A stretch of DNA of 62,091 bases from Bigelowiella natans CCMP2755. Lineage: Eukaryota > Cercozoa > Chlorarachniophyceae. The notes under the pieces are model-generated. The model worked only from the letters and a program-made list of their open reading frames with translations. It ran no database searches and was not told the DNA's origin. Where the stretch lies: NCBI GenBank assembly GCA_000320545.1, contig ADNK01000947.1, positions 1 to 62,091 on the forward strand, read 5' to 3'. Positions within the stretch are counted from its first letter, which is position 1. Every line of letters begins with the position of its first letter. The position numbers and the translations under genes were made by a program. Shown piece by piece: positions 49,469 through 62,022 of the stretch.

Positions 49469-51238
49469 GTCTTGACTTGTGCCGCTGTACTTAAGGTTCC
49501 CATTTCCTCACATTACTACTACTTCTAATACTACTGCTGCTGCTGCTACTCTAATTTGCTGGCTCAGGAAGAACACAGGGAAAACGTTGAATTACAACTG
49601 CAGTATGTTTGAATGGATGAATTAGAAAGAGAGAGAGAGAGAGAGAGAGAGAGTAAATACAACAAGATATGTTAAAAGCTTGTGATAGGGAGACCAACTA
49701 CTGTTACCACTACTAATACTAATACTACTACTGCTACATATGTATGTGAGGTGGGTGAGTAGGGAGGGAGAGAAGGAGCAACATCATATGAAGATAGATA
49801 GATACCGTGATATTGACTTTATTTGATGATGAATGTACAATATATTTTGATGATAAATTAGTATAACTTTGATGATGAATTAGTACAATATACAGGGCGT
49901 TCTATGACGCGAGAGCAAGAGCAATCAAGGGCAATCGGGATAGAAATCGGGTGGTCCGATACTTAGTTACATGCGAGGAATAGGGATAGACGAAGAAGAA
50001 GAAGAAGAAGAAGAAGAAGAAGAAGAGGAGATCCATTCTGCAAATGTCTTCTTCTTCTTCTTCTTCTTCTTCTTCTTCTTCTCACACACCACATTTATTC
50101 CTTTACCCAAACAATCACGCTCCTAATACTATTTTGGGTTAACAATTGTTTATTCGTATGTGAGGTAGTACTACATATTTCTTGTGTGTGTGTGTGATGT
50201 GATTACATAATACTGCAAATACTCACCAGCGCAATCGTCATCATTTTTCTCTCATGATTAACGAAGACAAGCATCATCGATATCATCCTCCCCTCTTCCT
50301 CCTCCTCCTCCTCCTCCTCCTCCTCCTCCTCCTTTTGAGTGATACAACAAGCATATATTATGATTTCAGTATGAGGAAGATTGTCGTCAACATGCAAATC
50401 GAGTAGAAGGAGATCGAGGTAGCATTCAAGGAGGAGGCAGTACCGGGTAAATATATATCCTGAATAATATGTAAGGGCAAACACCAGCATCTCTATATCG
50501 TAAGAACAACCATCATATATGTTTTATCATATTCAACGTAGTATGTGGGGTGGTGCTTACATTGCTCGCTGTTCTGTTGCACCATAATATATCATACTTT
50601 GTCGTCGTCATGCGCCTTCTTCGTCACGATGTTGTTCACATTATTCCATTCAAAGCAGCAGTAATTGCCTACTACTACTACTACTTCCACGATGTTGTAA
50701 ATTATTACATTAAAGCATTTGGGTACTACTACTACTACTACTACTACCACTGCTACTACTACTACTACGACTACTACTAGTACTACTTTGCATCTGCTCA
50801 TAAGTGTGTTGCATGAGAAAGAGTAGTAGTAGTAGTAGTAGTTGTTGTAGTAGTAGTTGTAGTAGGAACAGCCATTATAGATAAACTAATGTGTATCTTG
50901 TAGGAGTCATCATCATCATCAGCAGCAGCAGCAGCAAAGGAATAATGGTAAAAGAAGTAGTAGTAGAAGTAGTGAGTTGGTACTGGCCATATCACGTGCA
51001 ACATCGATGATTCCTCCCAACGTTCTTGCTCAAGCTCCTCCAGAGCGTATGAAGATATTAGTAGCAGCTTTGAATGCTGCAGCGCAAAGGAAACAAAGGC
51101 TGCAACAACATCAACCAAGTCATAATCATAATCATCATCATGATTTTGACAACAAATCTTCACCGTATGGAAGTAGCAGCAGCAAGCCAGGTAGTGGATG
51201 TGATGATGATGATGGAGACACAAAGAATATGAGCATAG

Positions 51239-51274
<36 letters not shown>

Positions 51275-52025
51275 TTTGTGCAGGAAAGGAAGCTGTTACA
51301 GTTGTTCAGTCAAACAGAGGCATAAATGGTGAAGATAATATCAATAGAGGGGAAGGAGGCGCTGTGATTCAGCAGCAACAACAACAACAGCAGCAGACTA
51401 CTACTACTAGTAGTAGTAGTAGTAGTAAGAGTAGTAATAGTGTTGCATTAGGAAGGACCAGTAAGGCGTCTAAAGCAAGCGATTTGCTTCAGGTATTATT
51501 ATGCACTATTACTAGCACTGCTGCATGCTGCATGCTGCTACACATTCGTCGTATGAGTGCTTGTATCCAACTACTACTCATACTATCTTCCAACATGTAA
51601 CTATTACTTACTATACTACTAATTACGGCCTACTTAAAGGCGTGAGTTACTACTAATAGCTGTAACTACTACAAACGTATGTTGTTATTATTATTATTAT
51701 TATTATTGTTATTATTATCATTATTATTATTACACAGCCAAACACTTATTACTTTGCAAGTTGAGTTCTCTGACAGCAGCGTTCTCTGTTATCATAGAAA
51801 CTTACTGTCAAAGCAGTCCAACAAGAAGATTTCCTTCAAGCGCAGAAGTAAGTACATACATACAAGGCGCTACACCAAGAGAAGGAAGCGAGGGGAGGGG
51901 GGGGGGTTCAGAAGAGTGTGTGCTTTCGATCGTTTGCTTCATAAAAGCACCTATTGGTATTGTCTTCGCCAAATTTTCAATATCATCAGCTTTCTCGATG
52001 TCTGATTATAGATACGTGTATGTAC

Positions 52026-52095
<70 letters not shown>

Positions 52096-52368
52096 CTGCA
52101 CAGGTTGAAAGAATTACGAATCCGACTATGTCAAATGAGGGAGGTCATTAATGAGGCAATTGCAAAGGAAGAGGTAAAGAAGATGTAAAAAGAAGAAGAA
52201 GTAGAAGGAAGAAAATTCCGTACATTTCTTAGTGAAACATTTGCTGTTGCTGCATGTTGCTGTTGCTTTCAGTTTTTAGCAGCGCACAAGGCCAAGCAAG
52301 AGCTGTCAAAGTTCATTGATTCATTATATATGACCACGCTGTCAAAGAAAGAGGAGCACACTACCTGA
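47780..52368 (+). CDS. F-box protein with disordered tracts and C-terminal coiled coil
   Basis: Exons 47780-48383, 48724-48848 and 49064-49162 join in phase. The first encodes MEGEGLGVDSVEFKKCVVTG and a long Glu/His, Ser and Thr-rich region. The next two form an F-box: RRVLGIITIIREILSCIPTS, DLLPLRM and VCKKWNKC match the L-P-x-D-L-L-x-L-R-x-V-C-K-x-W consensus. F-box proteins recruit targets to SCF ubiquitin ligases through Skp1. Later exons include about 49569-49606 (EEHRENVELQLQ), 50369-50452, about 50915-51462 (helix ELVLAISRATSMIPPNVLAQ, poly-Gln and poly-Ser), about 51756-51851 (SNKKISFKRR), and the last two, LKELRIRLCQMREVINEAIA and FLAAHKAKQELSKFIDSLYM, a coiled coil ending in TGA at 52368. 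No WD40, LRR or Kelch substrate-binding domain is seen, so the target-binding part is unknown. Some middle junctions are tentative. Confidence 0.75.
49024..49060. repeat. (TA)n tract abutting an F-box-gene acceptor
   Basis: The tract ends in TATTAG and exon 3, which carries the VCKKW half of the F-box, starts at 49064, three bases after the repeat. Confidence 0.95.
49994..50082. repeat. Inverted (GAA)n / (CTT)n pair, potential long hairpin
   Basis: A (GAA)n tract at about 49994-50026 is followed, after roughly 20 bases, by a (CTT)n tract of similar length at about 50048-50082. The arms are perfectly complementary over about 30 bases. It lies inside an intron of the F-box gene, so the pre-mRNA could fold a stable hairpin there. 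Confidence 0.85.
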
Positions 52369-53383
52369 ATGAACATTAATTGTGGAAAGCCGAATTCAAT
52401 ATTCTGACATTACTATTTCGGCAACACAATGAAATGTGTGTAGATGCATCCTCGTAGATTGGTATCCAATCATCCCAGCTTCAACTACAGCATGAAGGCA
52501 TAAAATTGCACATATGATGTAGTAGCAGTGTTTACGTGTGCTAGCGCGTAAAAGTCCCAAAATCGTATAATTCGTCTTCATGGTCTGGTGACAAATGAGC
52601 ACAGCAAGCTGCCTCCAGTCAACGCAGACTTGCAGAACTTCATCTGAATAAACACATCGATCAAAAAAGCATTCATGCCAGAGCAACTAGCATCGGCATG
52701 ATTTCGGCAACATGCTAGCATGGACAAGCGTATTTGCCATGTGACATGAGGCTGTCTAGCTGCGATCCCTCGATCATTGTTGCATCGTTTGATGTTTCAT
52801 GCTAGCATGCATTGCATGTCGCATCAGCATAAACAATGATGTGCTACTGTAGTTGCTGCACGAATGCTGTACATTCGAATAAATGCACATTTGATTTGAG
52901 CATTGCGTCGTCTGGCGTTGACATCTAGACATGCAGTGCTAACTGAAAAGAAACCTGCGATTAGTTGTCGACTACATGACACACCACCCACATATACTAG
53001 ACATATCTTGCTAGCTTGTATGTGCCTATAAGAAATCGGTCACTGCCACACATGCACATGGCCACATGCACCAAGCTAACTAGATGCGTGCACAGCACAG
53101 GCAGTCGCAAGTGCGACACAACCATGCTAGTATGTGCATGTGCCATGGTGCATGTCAACGAATAATTCTAGAGCTGTGCTCGACTACGCATTGCTACTCG
53201 ATGGTACGTCTTGCAATAATGGCGGTGAAAAAGAGGAAATTGTTAATTTGTAAAATAAAAAGTCTAAATAGTCCGATTAAGGGCCGAATTCTAAACTGAA
53301 AGGACCAGCAACGCAGATTCACCGTAAACTACAATCATTCCCTTATCTTTTCCCAATATGATTTGATTCACACATTGGTGCCT
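52369..53383. other. Tail-to-tail intergenic island rich in CTAG and GCATGC
   Basis: The gap lies between the 3' ends of the F-box gene (+) and the zinc-finger gene (-). From about 52490 to 53170, words such as catgctagcatgcattgcatg, catctagacatgcag, gctagcttgtatgtg and ctagatgcgtgcac recur. There is no microsatellite and no supported exon. The final 200 bp are plain AT-rich sequence. Confidence 0.65.
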
Positions 53384-54085
53384 TCATTGTTGCTGTTGCT
53401 GCTGCTGCTGTTCTTGACGGTAATGTGACTTTTCATGTCTTTTCATATTGCTTTTCTGCGAGAAACTCTTCCCACAAGTTTGACAAAGGAATGGCTTTTC
53501 TCCGGTATGTACACGGAGATGAGCTCTCCAATTACCCTACAACAATTCAGTGTACATAAATGAAGACAAACGGACAATTATCACAACTTAAGCGATATTC
53601 TGCATCATCACTTGTTCTAGTATACAACTCATCTACAACTACTTCTTCTTTTTCTTCTTATATTGATGACATGGAAACTTGCTTTAGAACACCAAAGAAG
53701 ACAGACAGTACGACAAAGAACGTATGAAAACCATGAGGATATGTGTGTCAGATACATGGATAGATACCTTCTTTGGAAATGTTTTCCCACAGAAATGACA
53801 TTCATGCCGTTGGCGTCCACGTCCTCGAGAACCTCTTTTCATATTAACAGAGAGAGAGAGGGGGGGGGAAGGGGGGGGAGAGAGGGAGAGGTCAGTAGTA
53901 GTGTAATGTCAGTAATCTGAAAGCAACAGTGCAATAATATCGTAGTATGTGGTTACAAAATAGGTTGAAACAATGTAAATAATAAGTGGGTAAAACAGGA
54001 GCAAGAATCAGCAACCAACGAAGTAAACAGTAGTAGTGGGTAGTGGTAGTACTACTAGAAGTGACTAGTATTCTCAAGTGGTTGT

Positions 54086-54119
<34 letters not shown>

Positions 54120-54660
54120 CAACCTGAATAGGAGGAACTCAAGTCCCTTGGAAACACCACTTGTTCTTTTTGCTAACTCTTCCGCATCTTCCTCAACTTG
54201 CTTCTTTAGCTCATCAATATCCTTTTGACCACCGTGAGCTGTAATTGTAGTAGTAGTAGAGAGTTTGGGCAGTAACAAGAAACAAGGGAGGTGGTGGTTG
54301 TGCATGAGTTTCATCGATGACTTTCATCGATAAAAAGAGAATAATGGGGATAATTATGATGACATCCATCTATCGATGATGATGATGATGATGGTGATTA
54401 CTACTACAACCACTATTACTACAACTGCTTTCGATGGGCTAAATGCAGCCGTGATAAACATCAAGGTTGCTGCTATAGGAATGAAAAAGAAGACCTTGCT
54501 GATGCGTGCTGTTGAAGAGAAAAGGAGAACACAATAGCGATGATGATGATGATGATGACGTCTCTGGTGCTATAGTCGCATTATTCAAGTAATGAGCATA
54601 TCATTCTTTTCTCAGAAACGTATTGACTTGTTACTAATGCAATATCTTATTACTTCGACT

Positions 54661-54695
<35 letters not shown>

Positions 54696-54899
54696 CATAA
54701 TAATCATAATTATAATAATAGTGATGGACATCACAAATTGACCCTTTATTCATTTATTTATTTACTACTACTTCTCCATTATTGTTTCGAATTTCGTCGG
54801 CATCATCTTGAATCAATACATTAGATTAATCGTTAAGAATGATTTCTGTATTTCGGAATAAAAGGGACTAATCCAACCTTCAATATGAAATACAAAAGG

Positions 54900-54931
<32 letters not shown>

Positions 54932-56120
54932 TTACTACTACAATTACCTGATACACCTCCATCATGTACCCCATCCTCTCCTCCTCCTCCTCCTCCTCCT
55001 CCTCCTCCTCCTATTGTTTTTTTTTCTATTGCAGCTTCGTGTTGCTGACTTTGTTTGAAAAATTTTGAAGAATAGTTCTCAATGATGTTGTCAATATTAT
55101 TAATATTATCCTTAAGATCCCTTTTATCTTTCAAGTAAGGAGCAGGTGAGCTTTGTGAGTTAATAGAAGATGATGGAGGTGGTTGGTTGGTGGCAGCCAT
55201 CATCTGAAAAGATGGGCAAGATGATGATGAAGAAGAAGAAGAAGAAGAAGAAGAAGATGGAGGAAGAAGACCAAAGGAGAGAGATGGGAATCGAGGTTCA
55301 GATTCACTGATTTGATGTCTTTGTTTCTTCCTTGAGAGAGACTCTAACTTTCTACCGTATGCTGCTGCTACTGCAGACGCACGCGCTGCTGCTTCTTGGG
55401 CTCGTAGCATCTGTCTATGCAGCTTATTAATGCAATCTACATTTTGATCCTGTTGTTGTTCTTCTTTTTGTTGATGTTGTTGTAATTGTCTGAAACTGCT
55501 CTCTAAAGGAGGAGGAGGATGATGAGGAGGAGGAGGACCAGCTTCTGCAGAGGTGGCAGAATAATAACAAGGGGGGGTAAAACAACTAGTGTTGTTGTCG
55601 TTATTACCCCCTCCCTTTATTGTAAATTCCTATTTGTTAAGATGTCGTTATGTTTTTGCGTAATGGCTCGGAATTCATTGTGTGACTACATGATCGGATG
55701 TATCATCTAATTAACTTTATAGCCTTCATATGGAATGGGGGGAGCTAAAGCATGTATGCTTCATCTTGCGTATTGTCCAAATATATAACCATTTTTTAAA
55801 TTAATGGGTGTAACATAATTTCTTCTAAAAGCATTAGTTTATCGTTATAGAAACGCAGTATTATCTTATATATATAGGAGAATGGGAGATAATAATAATA
55901 GTAATAATAAATAATAATAACTGCGAGACAATCTCGTTAAAATACATTCATAATTGCAATACCTGTTGCTTTTGTTTTTGTTGTTGTTGATGATGATGAT
56001 TTTGCTGCGGTGTCGTTGTTGGCGTCGTGATTGGTGCCGTCTTTTTTCTCCTTCTTTTGATATTACTATTATTATGTTGATGAGTAATCTTAGCTATTCT
56101 TTTTTTATTAATATTATTAC

Positions 56121-56153
<33 letters not shown>

Positions 56154-56281
56154 GATGAGTCGTCTTAGCTATTGCAGCAGCCGCAGCAGCAGCCGCGGCA
56201 GCCGCAGCTGGATCCATTCTAAAGGTAATTTGTAGATACTGGGTAAGTAGCGGTATGTTAACCTCCCCTTCACTAGTAGCA

Positions 56282-56313
<32 letters not shown>

Positions 56314-56635
56314 CGTCAATGCTGCTGCTGACGATGATGGGGATGATAATGATAACGAGGGCGACGAAGAAGAGATTGGTGATTTTGACCAAAACGATGA
56401 TCTACTAGATACTGTAGGTAATGCTCCCGATGATGATGATGATGATGACGACGAAGATGATGATGACGATGATGATGGCTTTTGATGTTCACTACATTGT
56501 AGGTGTTGCAAATACAGACTACTATATTCAGAGGAGGACAAATTCTGATAATTGCTTTCTCCAAAATGATGATGCCGATGCTGATTCGGATTACTGGGAC
56601 GTGGTAATAATATATGCGTTTCTTGAAGAGGATAG

Positions 56636-56671
<36 letters not shown>

Positions 56672-56976
56672 CCCTGGGATGATACTTGCATCAGTGGAAT
56701 TTGTTGTCCATGCATGGTACTATAGCTTGACGACTTAATTACAGATGATAATGCAGATGGTGATGATGATGATGATAATGATGATGTAATCGTCCTGGCA
56801 TCCTTGTTGCTTTGTGACTGTTGGTTTATTTCCCCATCAAGATGATGATGATGCTGTTGTCGCTTTTCCTCTTGATTCATCCTTGTAGGCAAGTTCAACG
56901 AAAATCGATGTTTCATATCTGGATTGCCAGAGGCCTTATTACTGAAAATGACTGGTTTGTAGTGCAATGGAAGCAA
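53384..56976 (-). CDS. C2H2 zinc-finger protein with long Gln/Ser/Ala/Asn-rich N-terminus, about 676 aa
   Basis: Five exons in matching phase: 56976-55963, 55629-54948, 54238-54124, 53834-53768 and 53536-53384. The C-terminus has two consecutive C2H2 fingers, [20 protein letters not shown] and [20 protein letters not shown] plus [10 protein letters not shown], joined by a typical TGEKPF linker; the first finger is split by an intron. Such fingers bind DNA in the nucleus. A coiled-coil stretch ([20 protein letters not shown]) and an RGSRGRGR basic patch precede them. The long N-terminal part is runs of Gln, Ser, Thr, Ala, Asn and His with ordered islands ([40 protein letters not shown]), typical of a transcription factor activation region. 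The frame opens right after TTTATTAG, so 56976 may be an acceptor with the start further upstream; an internal ATG at [13 protein letters not shown] is the alternative start. Confidence 0.8.
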
Positions 56977-57036
56977 CTAATAAATCATATTTTGTGTGGT
57001 AAAAACAAGAGCAGATCATTATTCAGAAGATAGATA

Positions 57037-57436
57037 CTACTCAACCGAATATACTTCATTATATGCTCGCTGCAATATACCATTAACGACTTGCTTCCTC
57101 TCCATATTCGCCCTTATTGTTTCTATTACTTTTCTTTGCTTCCTCTCCATATTCGCCCTTTATTTCTAGTACTTTTCTTTCTTTCCACTTTCATCTCCCC
57201 CCCCCCCTCCTCCTCCTCATCCTCCTTTTCCTCCTCCTTTTTTTCCTCCATCTATTTGTTGATTTCCCTAAACTCTACTACCTCTGCCACAGGGAGTGTT
57301 TCCAAACTATTTTCTGCTCTATGAGACTATGGTAAGAAGAACATATGTACTACATGTACATCAGCTATTCGAATCAATCAACCATTCAATGAGGAATTCA
57401 ATGTGATATATATATGTATGTGATATATATATGTAT

Positions 57437-57478
<42 letters not shown>

Positions 57479-57755
57479 ATATAAAAAGAATATCACTGCG
57501 TAGTATTTACTACCGCTGCTATCTTAAAGAATATCACTATAAAGTATTACTACCGCTGCTATCCAGGCTCCTACTGTTTCCTCAACCTCATCAAAAACTT
57601 TTTTTGCTGGAGAAGTTCCATCATCATTTTATTTCAATCACAATAACCACCAACTGTTAATGATTGATGAGTTTCCATCATCAATTTATATAAATCGTAA
57701 TAAAACCATAAGCAAGCACTGTGATCATGACTGTACTTAGTGATGGAATAAACTA

Positions 57756-57800
<45 letters not shown>

Positions 57801-58225
57801 CAGTTTTAGCTTACTCATCGTGATAGACTCTCGAGAGATGAAACACGCCACTCCTCTCATGTCTCTAAATCTGATGAGAAGAAGAAGGAAGAGGTAGTTT
57901 GAATGTAGGAGGATGGTGAATGATCATGATTAACAAATGACAACAACGGCCAAGTTTGTTATCTTGCTGCTCAATATGTATACCATCACAATCATCGTCA
58001 TCATCATCAATATCATTGATATCCTTTTGTTGTATTGGTTATCGTGAATAATACCTATCACCAAGCTCTGATATTCTTGCTTGAACCGCAACCGCAGTGC
58101 GAACACCGCATTCTTGCGCCATTACCTGATGCGAAAATAGTAAGTTAGTTGTTGTCGGATTAAGAAAGGGGCTGCTACTATCTAGCATTACTTATAATTG
58201 AACGAATTGATCACTTGTAGTGATC

Positions 58226-58271
<46 letters not shown>

Positions 58272-60563
58272 ATAGCAGTAGTCTAATTGAAATATAATTT
58301 TCAAACTACTTACTGATAACTTCTAGTTTGCAAAACAGTGTGTGACTTTAAAACTAACTTGATACTACTATTTAATACTGCTACTACTCCTACTACTACT
58401 ACTACTACATACTATTATCTGTCTGGATGAGGATGAAGATGATGGTGATGAGTACTCCTCACCGCTCGTTTAAATTTGAGAGTTGAATATAGTTGTTGCT
58501 CCACAAGACCCTCAGAGGATTTCTTCTGGCAAACCTGATTGATTTACTATACGTGAGTAGTAGCAATCATGGAGATTGTCATCCACCGAATATACAATTT
58601 GTAGTACTACCCTTCCTACTAGACCTTCTCCTATTTTGAATGAAGTACCTAGGTTACCCTGCAGCAGCAGGGAAAGTAGAAAACACACACACATAACTCA
58701 CTCTATTATTCTCCCTCCCGTTTTGTAGGCACGTATCAATCATCATAGAAGTAAAAATGACGATGGTTAATGATGCAACTTTTAAATATAATGATCAGAG
58801 GTATTATAACGATGGTCAATACAACTTTTAAATATGATGATAAGAGGTATTTGTTGTTACTAATATATATTCGTTGATCAAAGGTTAATACTTCTTTCCA
58901 TTTTTCCAATCCATTCATAACAATGCATTCAGCCACCCAGATCAGACCTATATTGGTCATGATCGTACGCCGCTTTGGTAATTTCAAGCACGTGAGAAAG
59001 AATTCGGAAATATATTTTTCTACCACCTCCAAATATGATAAGATTTACCATGGACTCATCATAATACACGTATGCTTACATTGAAGAAAGAAACGATTAT
59101 AATTTTTTGTTTAGCAAGTGTTCCTGCAATTGTTCCTACTCTTCATCCTCCTCCCCCTCCTCTTCCTCCCCCCCCTCCTCCTTAGGTACCATCATCTTCT
59201 ATCCAGATTTCACAACCCTAAAATATAATTAATTGGACAAGATAAGTGATAAGAAGAGGGGATCTAATTATTGCTATTGTTCGCTGAAAAGCTATAATAT
59301 CTGAATTCGTGATCTACCTCAAACAGAGATTTTAAAATTTGTCTTGAAAAAAACTTTTTGAAGTTTTTGTGCGATCTGTGGTATATAGAAATATTATTTC
59401 AGTCTCCTACCGACAAGAACACTTCTTACGCTACTGCAACCTCTTTCACTTTCGGCTCAATCCTATGCGAGATAGTTGCAAACATATTATTTATGATGAT
59501 GTTTGAAAGAAATAAATTGGTTAATGACTTTCCCTCATAAATAACAAAACCACCTATCACTCCAGCTTCGAGAGAGTTGACCATCCCCAGCTGAAATCTC
59601 CCATTTCTGAATCTGATAGTTCAATCATCCATCTCTCGAAATCCTATTTAGAAATCTTATTAATGAAAACCATAATACCATTTTTCCACCCGCCTCAACG
59701 TATGCACTGCTGTACTTCATTTTCTTTGTAGACAAAAAGATTACGACGAAGTTTACCTGTCACAATTACGACGAAGTGCTCCTGTCATAAATTAGTAATA
59801 GTAGTAGTGGTAGCGCCAAGGGGCTACTGTGTGATGATGCATTGGATTAGTTAGCCGTCATCATTTTCATTTGTACATTTCCGTATGTCCCTGGAAATCC
59901 AAACGCTGAAATGATGCCTAAATGATGAACTCACTCAGAATGATGATGATTCTTATTAATAATCATCATACTGATTAGTGTACCTAATGCTTTTGCAACA
60001 GGTGCCCGAGGTGCAAGCTGTTCATCTACAGAGGAAAGGTCCTCACACCACTCCAAGGTTTTCTAATCATTAGTTATTACACCATCATATTACGGAAGTG
60101 GAAAGATCATCACACCACTCCAAGTTTTCTAATGATTGGTTATTACACTATTCTTTTCAGATACTTCCTCCTCATACCGATCAATATATCAGTCACAACT
60201 CTGAGTATTACCTTGGAATGAATACGGCCTACTATACCCTTGCCTTCGCAGAAAACGTTATTTCTTGTTGCCTCCGACCAGGATTGCTCGACGAGGTAGT
60301 CATTCGCCTGTTAAAAGAGCAGCAGCATAATCATTTGACGACGAGGATCTACGGCTAGTAAAAATTGATAGCATATCATTCGACGACAACATATCTACGG
60401 CTAATTCGTAACATAGCACCTTCACCATAGCCAGGGATAAGCCGTTTCCTGAATAATTTGGAATCCACAGCTCAGCTAAAGAGAAACCCATAGAAGCTGC
60501 AACCGATAATGCATCTTGCTCGAATAGATGCGTTAGTGAAGTCAGCATTGCGCCGTCCCCCAT
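57037..60563 (-). CDS. GAF-domain protein, probably two GAF domains in one gene
   Basis: Exons in phase from the start: 60563-60426, 60307-60212, 60050-59984, 59905-59877, about 59455-59430, 59375-59318, 59217-59190 and 59123-59080. Together they give ASMGFSLAELWIPNYSGNGL, NVFCEGKGIVGRIHSKWCED, EQLAPRAPVAKAL and GCEIWIEDDGTLAKQKIIIV, a typical GAF fold order. A second set follows: 58658-58535, 58112-58055, 57870-57815, 57606-57554, 57326-57282 and 57069-57037. It encodes GTSFKIGEGLVGRVVLQIVY, CGVRTAVAVQARISELGDRF and KKVFDEVEETVGAWIAA, ending NEVYSVE. GAF domains bind cyclic nucleotides, tetrapyrroles or other small molecules in signalling proteins. No output domain is seen, so this may act as a sensor partner. 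The link between 59080 and 58658 is uncertain; an ATG at 59051 would allow two separate genes, but the 59217-59080 exons argue for one. Confidence 0.6.
57091..57178. repeat. 46-bp tandem duplication in the last GAF-gene intron
   Basis: Two copies beginning ttgcttcctctccatattcg and ending acttttct follow each other with a few differences. On the transcribed strand they are purine-rich and lie 22 bp upstream of the final acceptor. Confidence 0.8.
60044..60148. repeat. Tandem duplication covering a splice acceptor
   Basis: The segment cacaccactccaaggttttc plus taatcattagttattacac occurs twice with period about 67. The first copy contains the end of the intron and the first bases of the 60050-59984 exon of the GAF gene, so the gene carries a duplicated acceptor region upstream of the used one. 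Confidence 0.75.
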
Positions 60564-60630
60564 GACAGCGGTTCCTGATGGAATTCGGGTGTGGACTAGT
60601 GACCGGTAGCAGGTACAACGAGTACACACA

Positions 60631-60667
<37 letters not shown>

Positions 60668-61601
60668 TGAATATGATGATGATTCATACTTCATACTTTG
60701 ATGTTGGTTGCTGCTGTGCTGATTGATGAGCGTGCTGGTGGTGAAAATCCCCGTGCGGCGTTTGCGTTTGCTTGATGATGCATTCTTGCTGCAATGTCTT
60801 TCTCTCTAGATGCCCTGCATTGCTCACTTTTGGTGTTACTCTCTTTCCCTAGAGTCTAGATACTTCTACACTGTAGAAGAGATAAGTAACAAGTTTTTTA
60901 AGTAAAAGTATGTAACAAAATCCATGGAAATCTATGGAAAATGTTCTTTCTTGTGCAGAAGATGGAGCTTTTCTCCTCCTTCACTTCTCAGAAGATGTTT
61001 GACATAGGAACAGTTCAATTCCATCTCAGTCCACATCTGCGACATGGTTTTATTCCAAATATGTTTGACATAGCTTAGAAGAGAGTTTTTTCAAGCCACT
61101 CTAAGGCACAGAATTACCTTAAAAAAACATGGTAAGAAAGTACTTTCTACTTCCCCACGGAAGCCAGCGACCTGCATGCATGTGCTCCTGTATGTTGAAT
61201 GTTGGAAGTAAGAAGACTGAGAAGATATATTGCTAACAAACAGAGTTACGACAACGTAGTTTGCCCGTCGTAATTCTATATCGAGCATGAAATAGAACAG
61301 GAATCTTTTAATCATTTAAATGGAAATTGCGACAAGGACAAAAGACTCAAAAATTATAAATTCGGAACCTACGGAAAACCACGGGATCTAAGATCGAAAT
61401 AAAATCCAATGGAGGACGGACACCTTCCGAAATAAGTGGTAGTTGCTACAGGGGTCAATGGAATGAATAGAAAAATACATTTCGCCGGTTTCCAGAATCG
61501 GGAACGATACTTGGGGATATTTCTCTTTCTTGCAACGACCAGCTTCTTAATCAGAAGCAGGGAGAGCAGACTTTCTCTCATCAACTTGGAGCTGAGTCCT
61601 G
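60564..61601. other. 5' flank of the GAF gene; no gene seen
   Basis: The region contains a (CA)n tract at about 60626-60664 and plain AT-rich sequence. An upstream in-frame continuation of the GAF gene (HTRIPSGTAV) exists at 60564-60595 behind a CACTAG acceptor, so a further 5' exon is possible. Otherwise no exon is supported. Confidence 0.4.
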
Positions 61602-61978
61602 ATGATGGCCCTCGAGGAGAAGGTAGTAAATCTAATTATCTTGGACGTTGTTGTCAGCTTCCTAAATGAATCCTAACGATTCATCATCTACAGTCGCATG
61701 CAAAATGCATGGACATAATAGGAAGCTAAGACATTCGTGGGCAGAAAATTCAAAGCAAAGGTGTATACCAATGAATTCATCAAGGAAATGGATAATCGAT
61801 TTTACCCTTCCTATATGCAACTTAGAGCTGCTCTGGAAGCTAGACAATTCAATTTTTCACGAGTCCCAATGAGTACAACGAAACGAAGCGAGGGGGCTGA
61901 CACCACACATCGATGGATGAGGATGATGATGATGGCCCAAGGGGGTGGACGTGGCATGCAAGCTAATCCCAGATATGG
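61602..61978 (+). CDS. 5' end of an unidentified gene, cut by the right edge
   Basis: Exon 1 (61602-61622) encodes MMALEEK and ends at a GTAGTA donor; exon 2 (61722-61978) continues in phase 0 with EAKTFVGRKFKAKVYTNEFI, KEMDNRFYPSYMQLRAALEA and RQFNFSRVPMSTTKRSEGAD, ending at a GTGAGA donor in phase 2. The product is a basic helical N-terminus followed by an Asp/His/Met and Gly-rich stretch. The intron then enters the (TA)n tract that fills the window end. No family recognised. A second frame of exon 2 is also open but ends without a donor, so it is less likely. Confidence 0.4.
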
Positions 61979-62022
61979 GTGAGAAAGAAGAAGAAGAAGA
62001 GAAAAGATAAGAGGAAGAGGCT

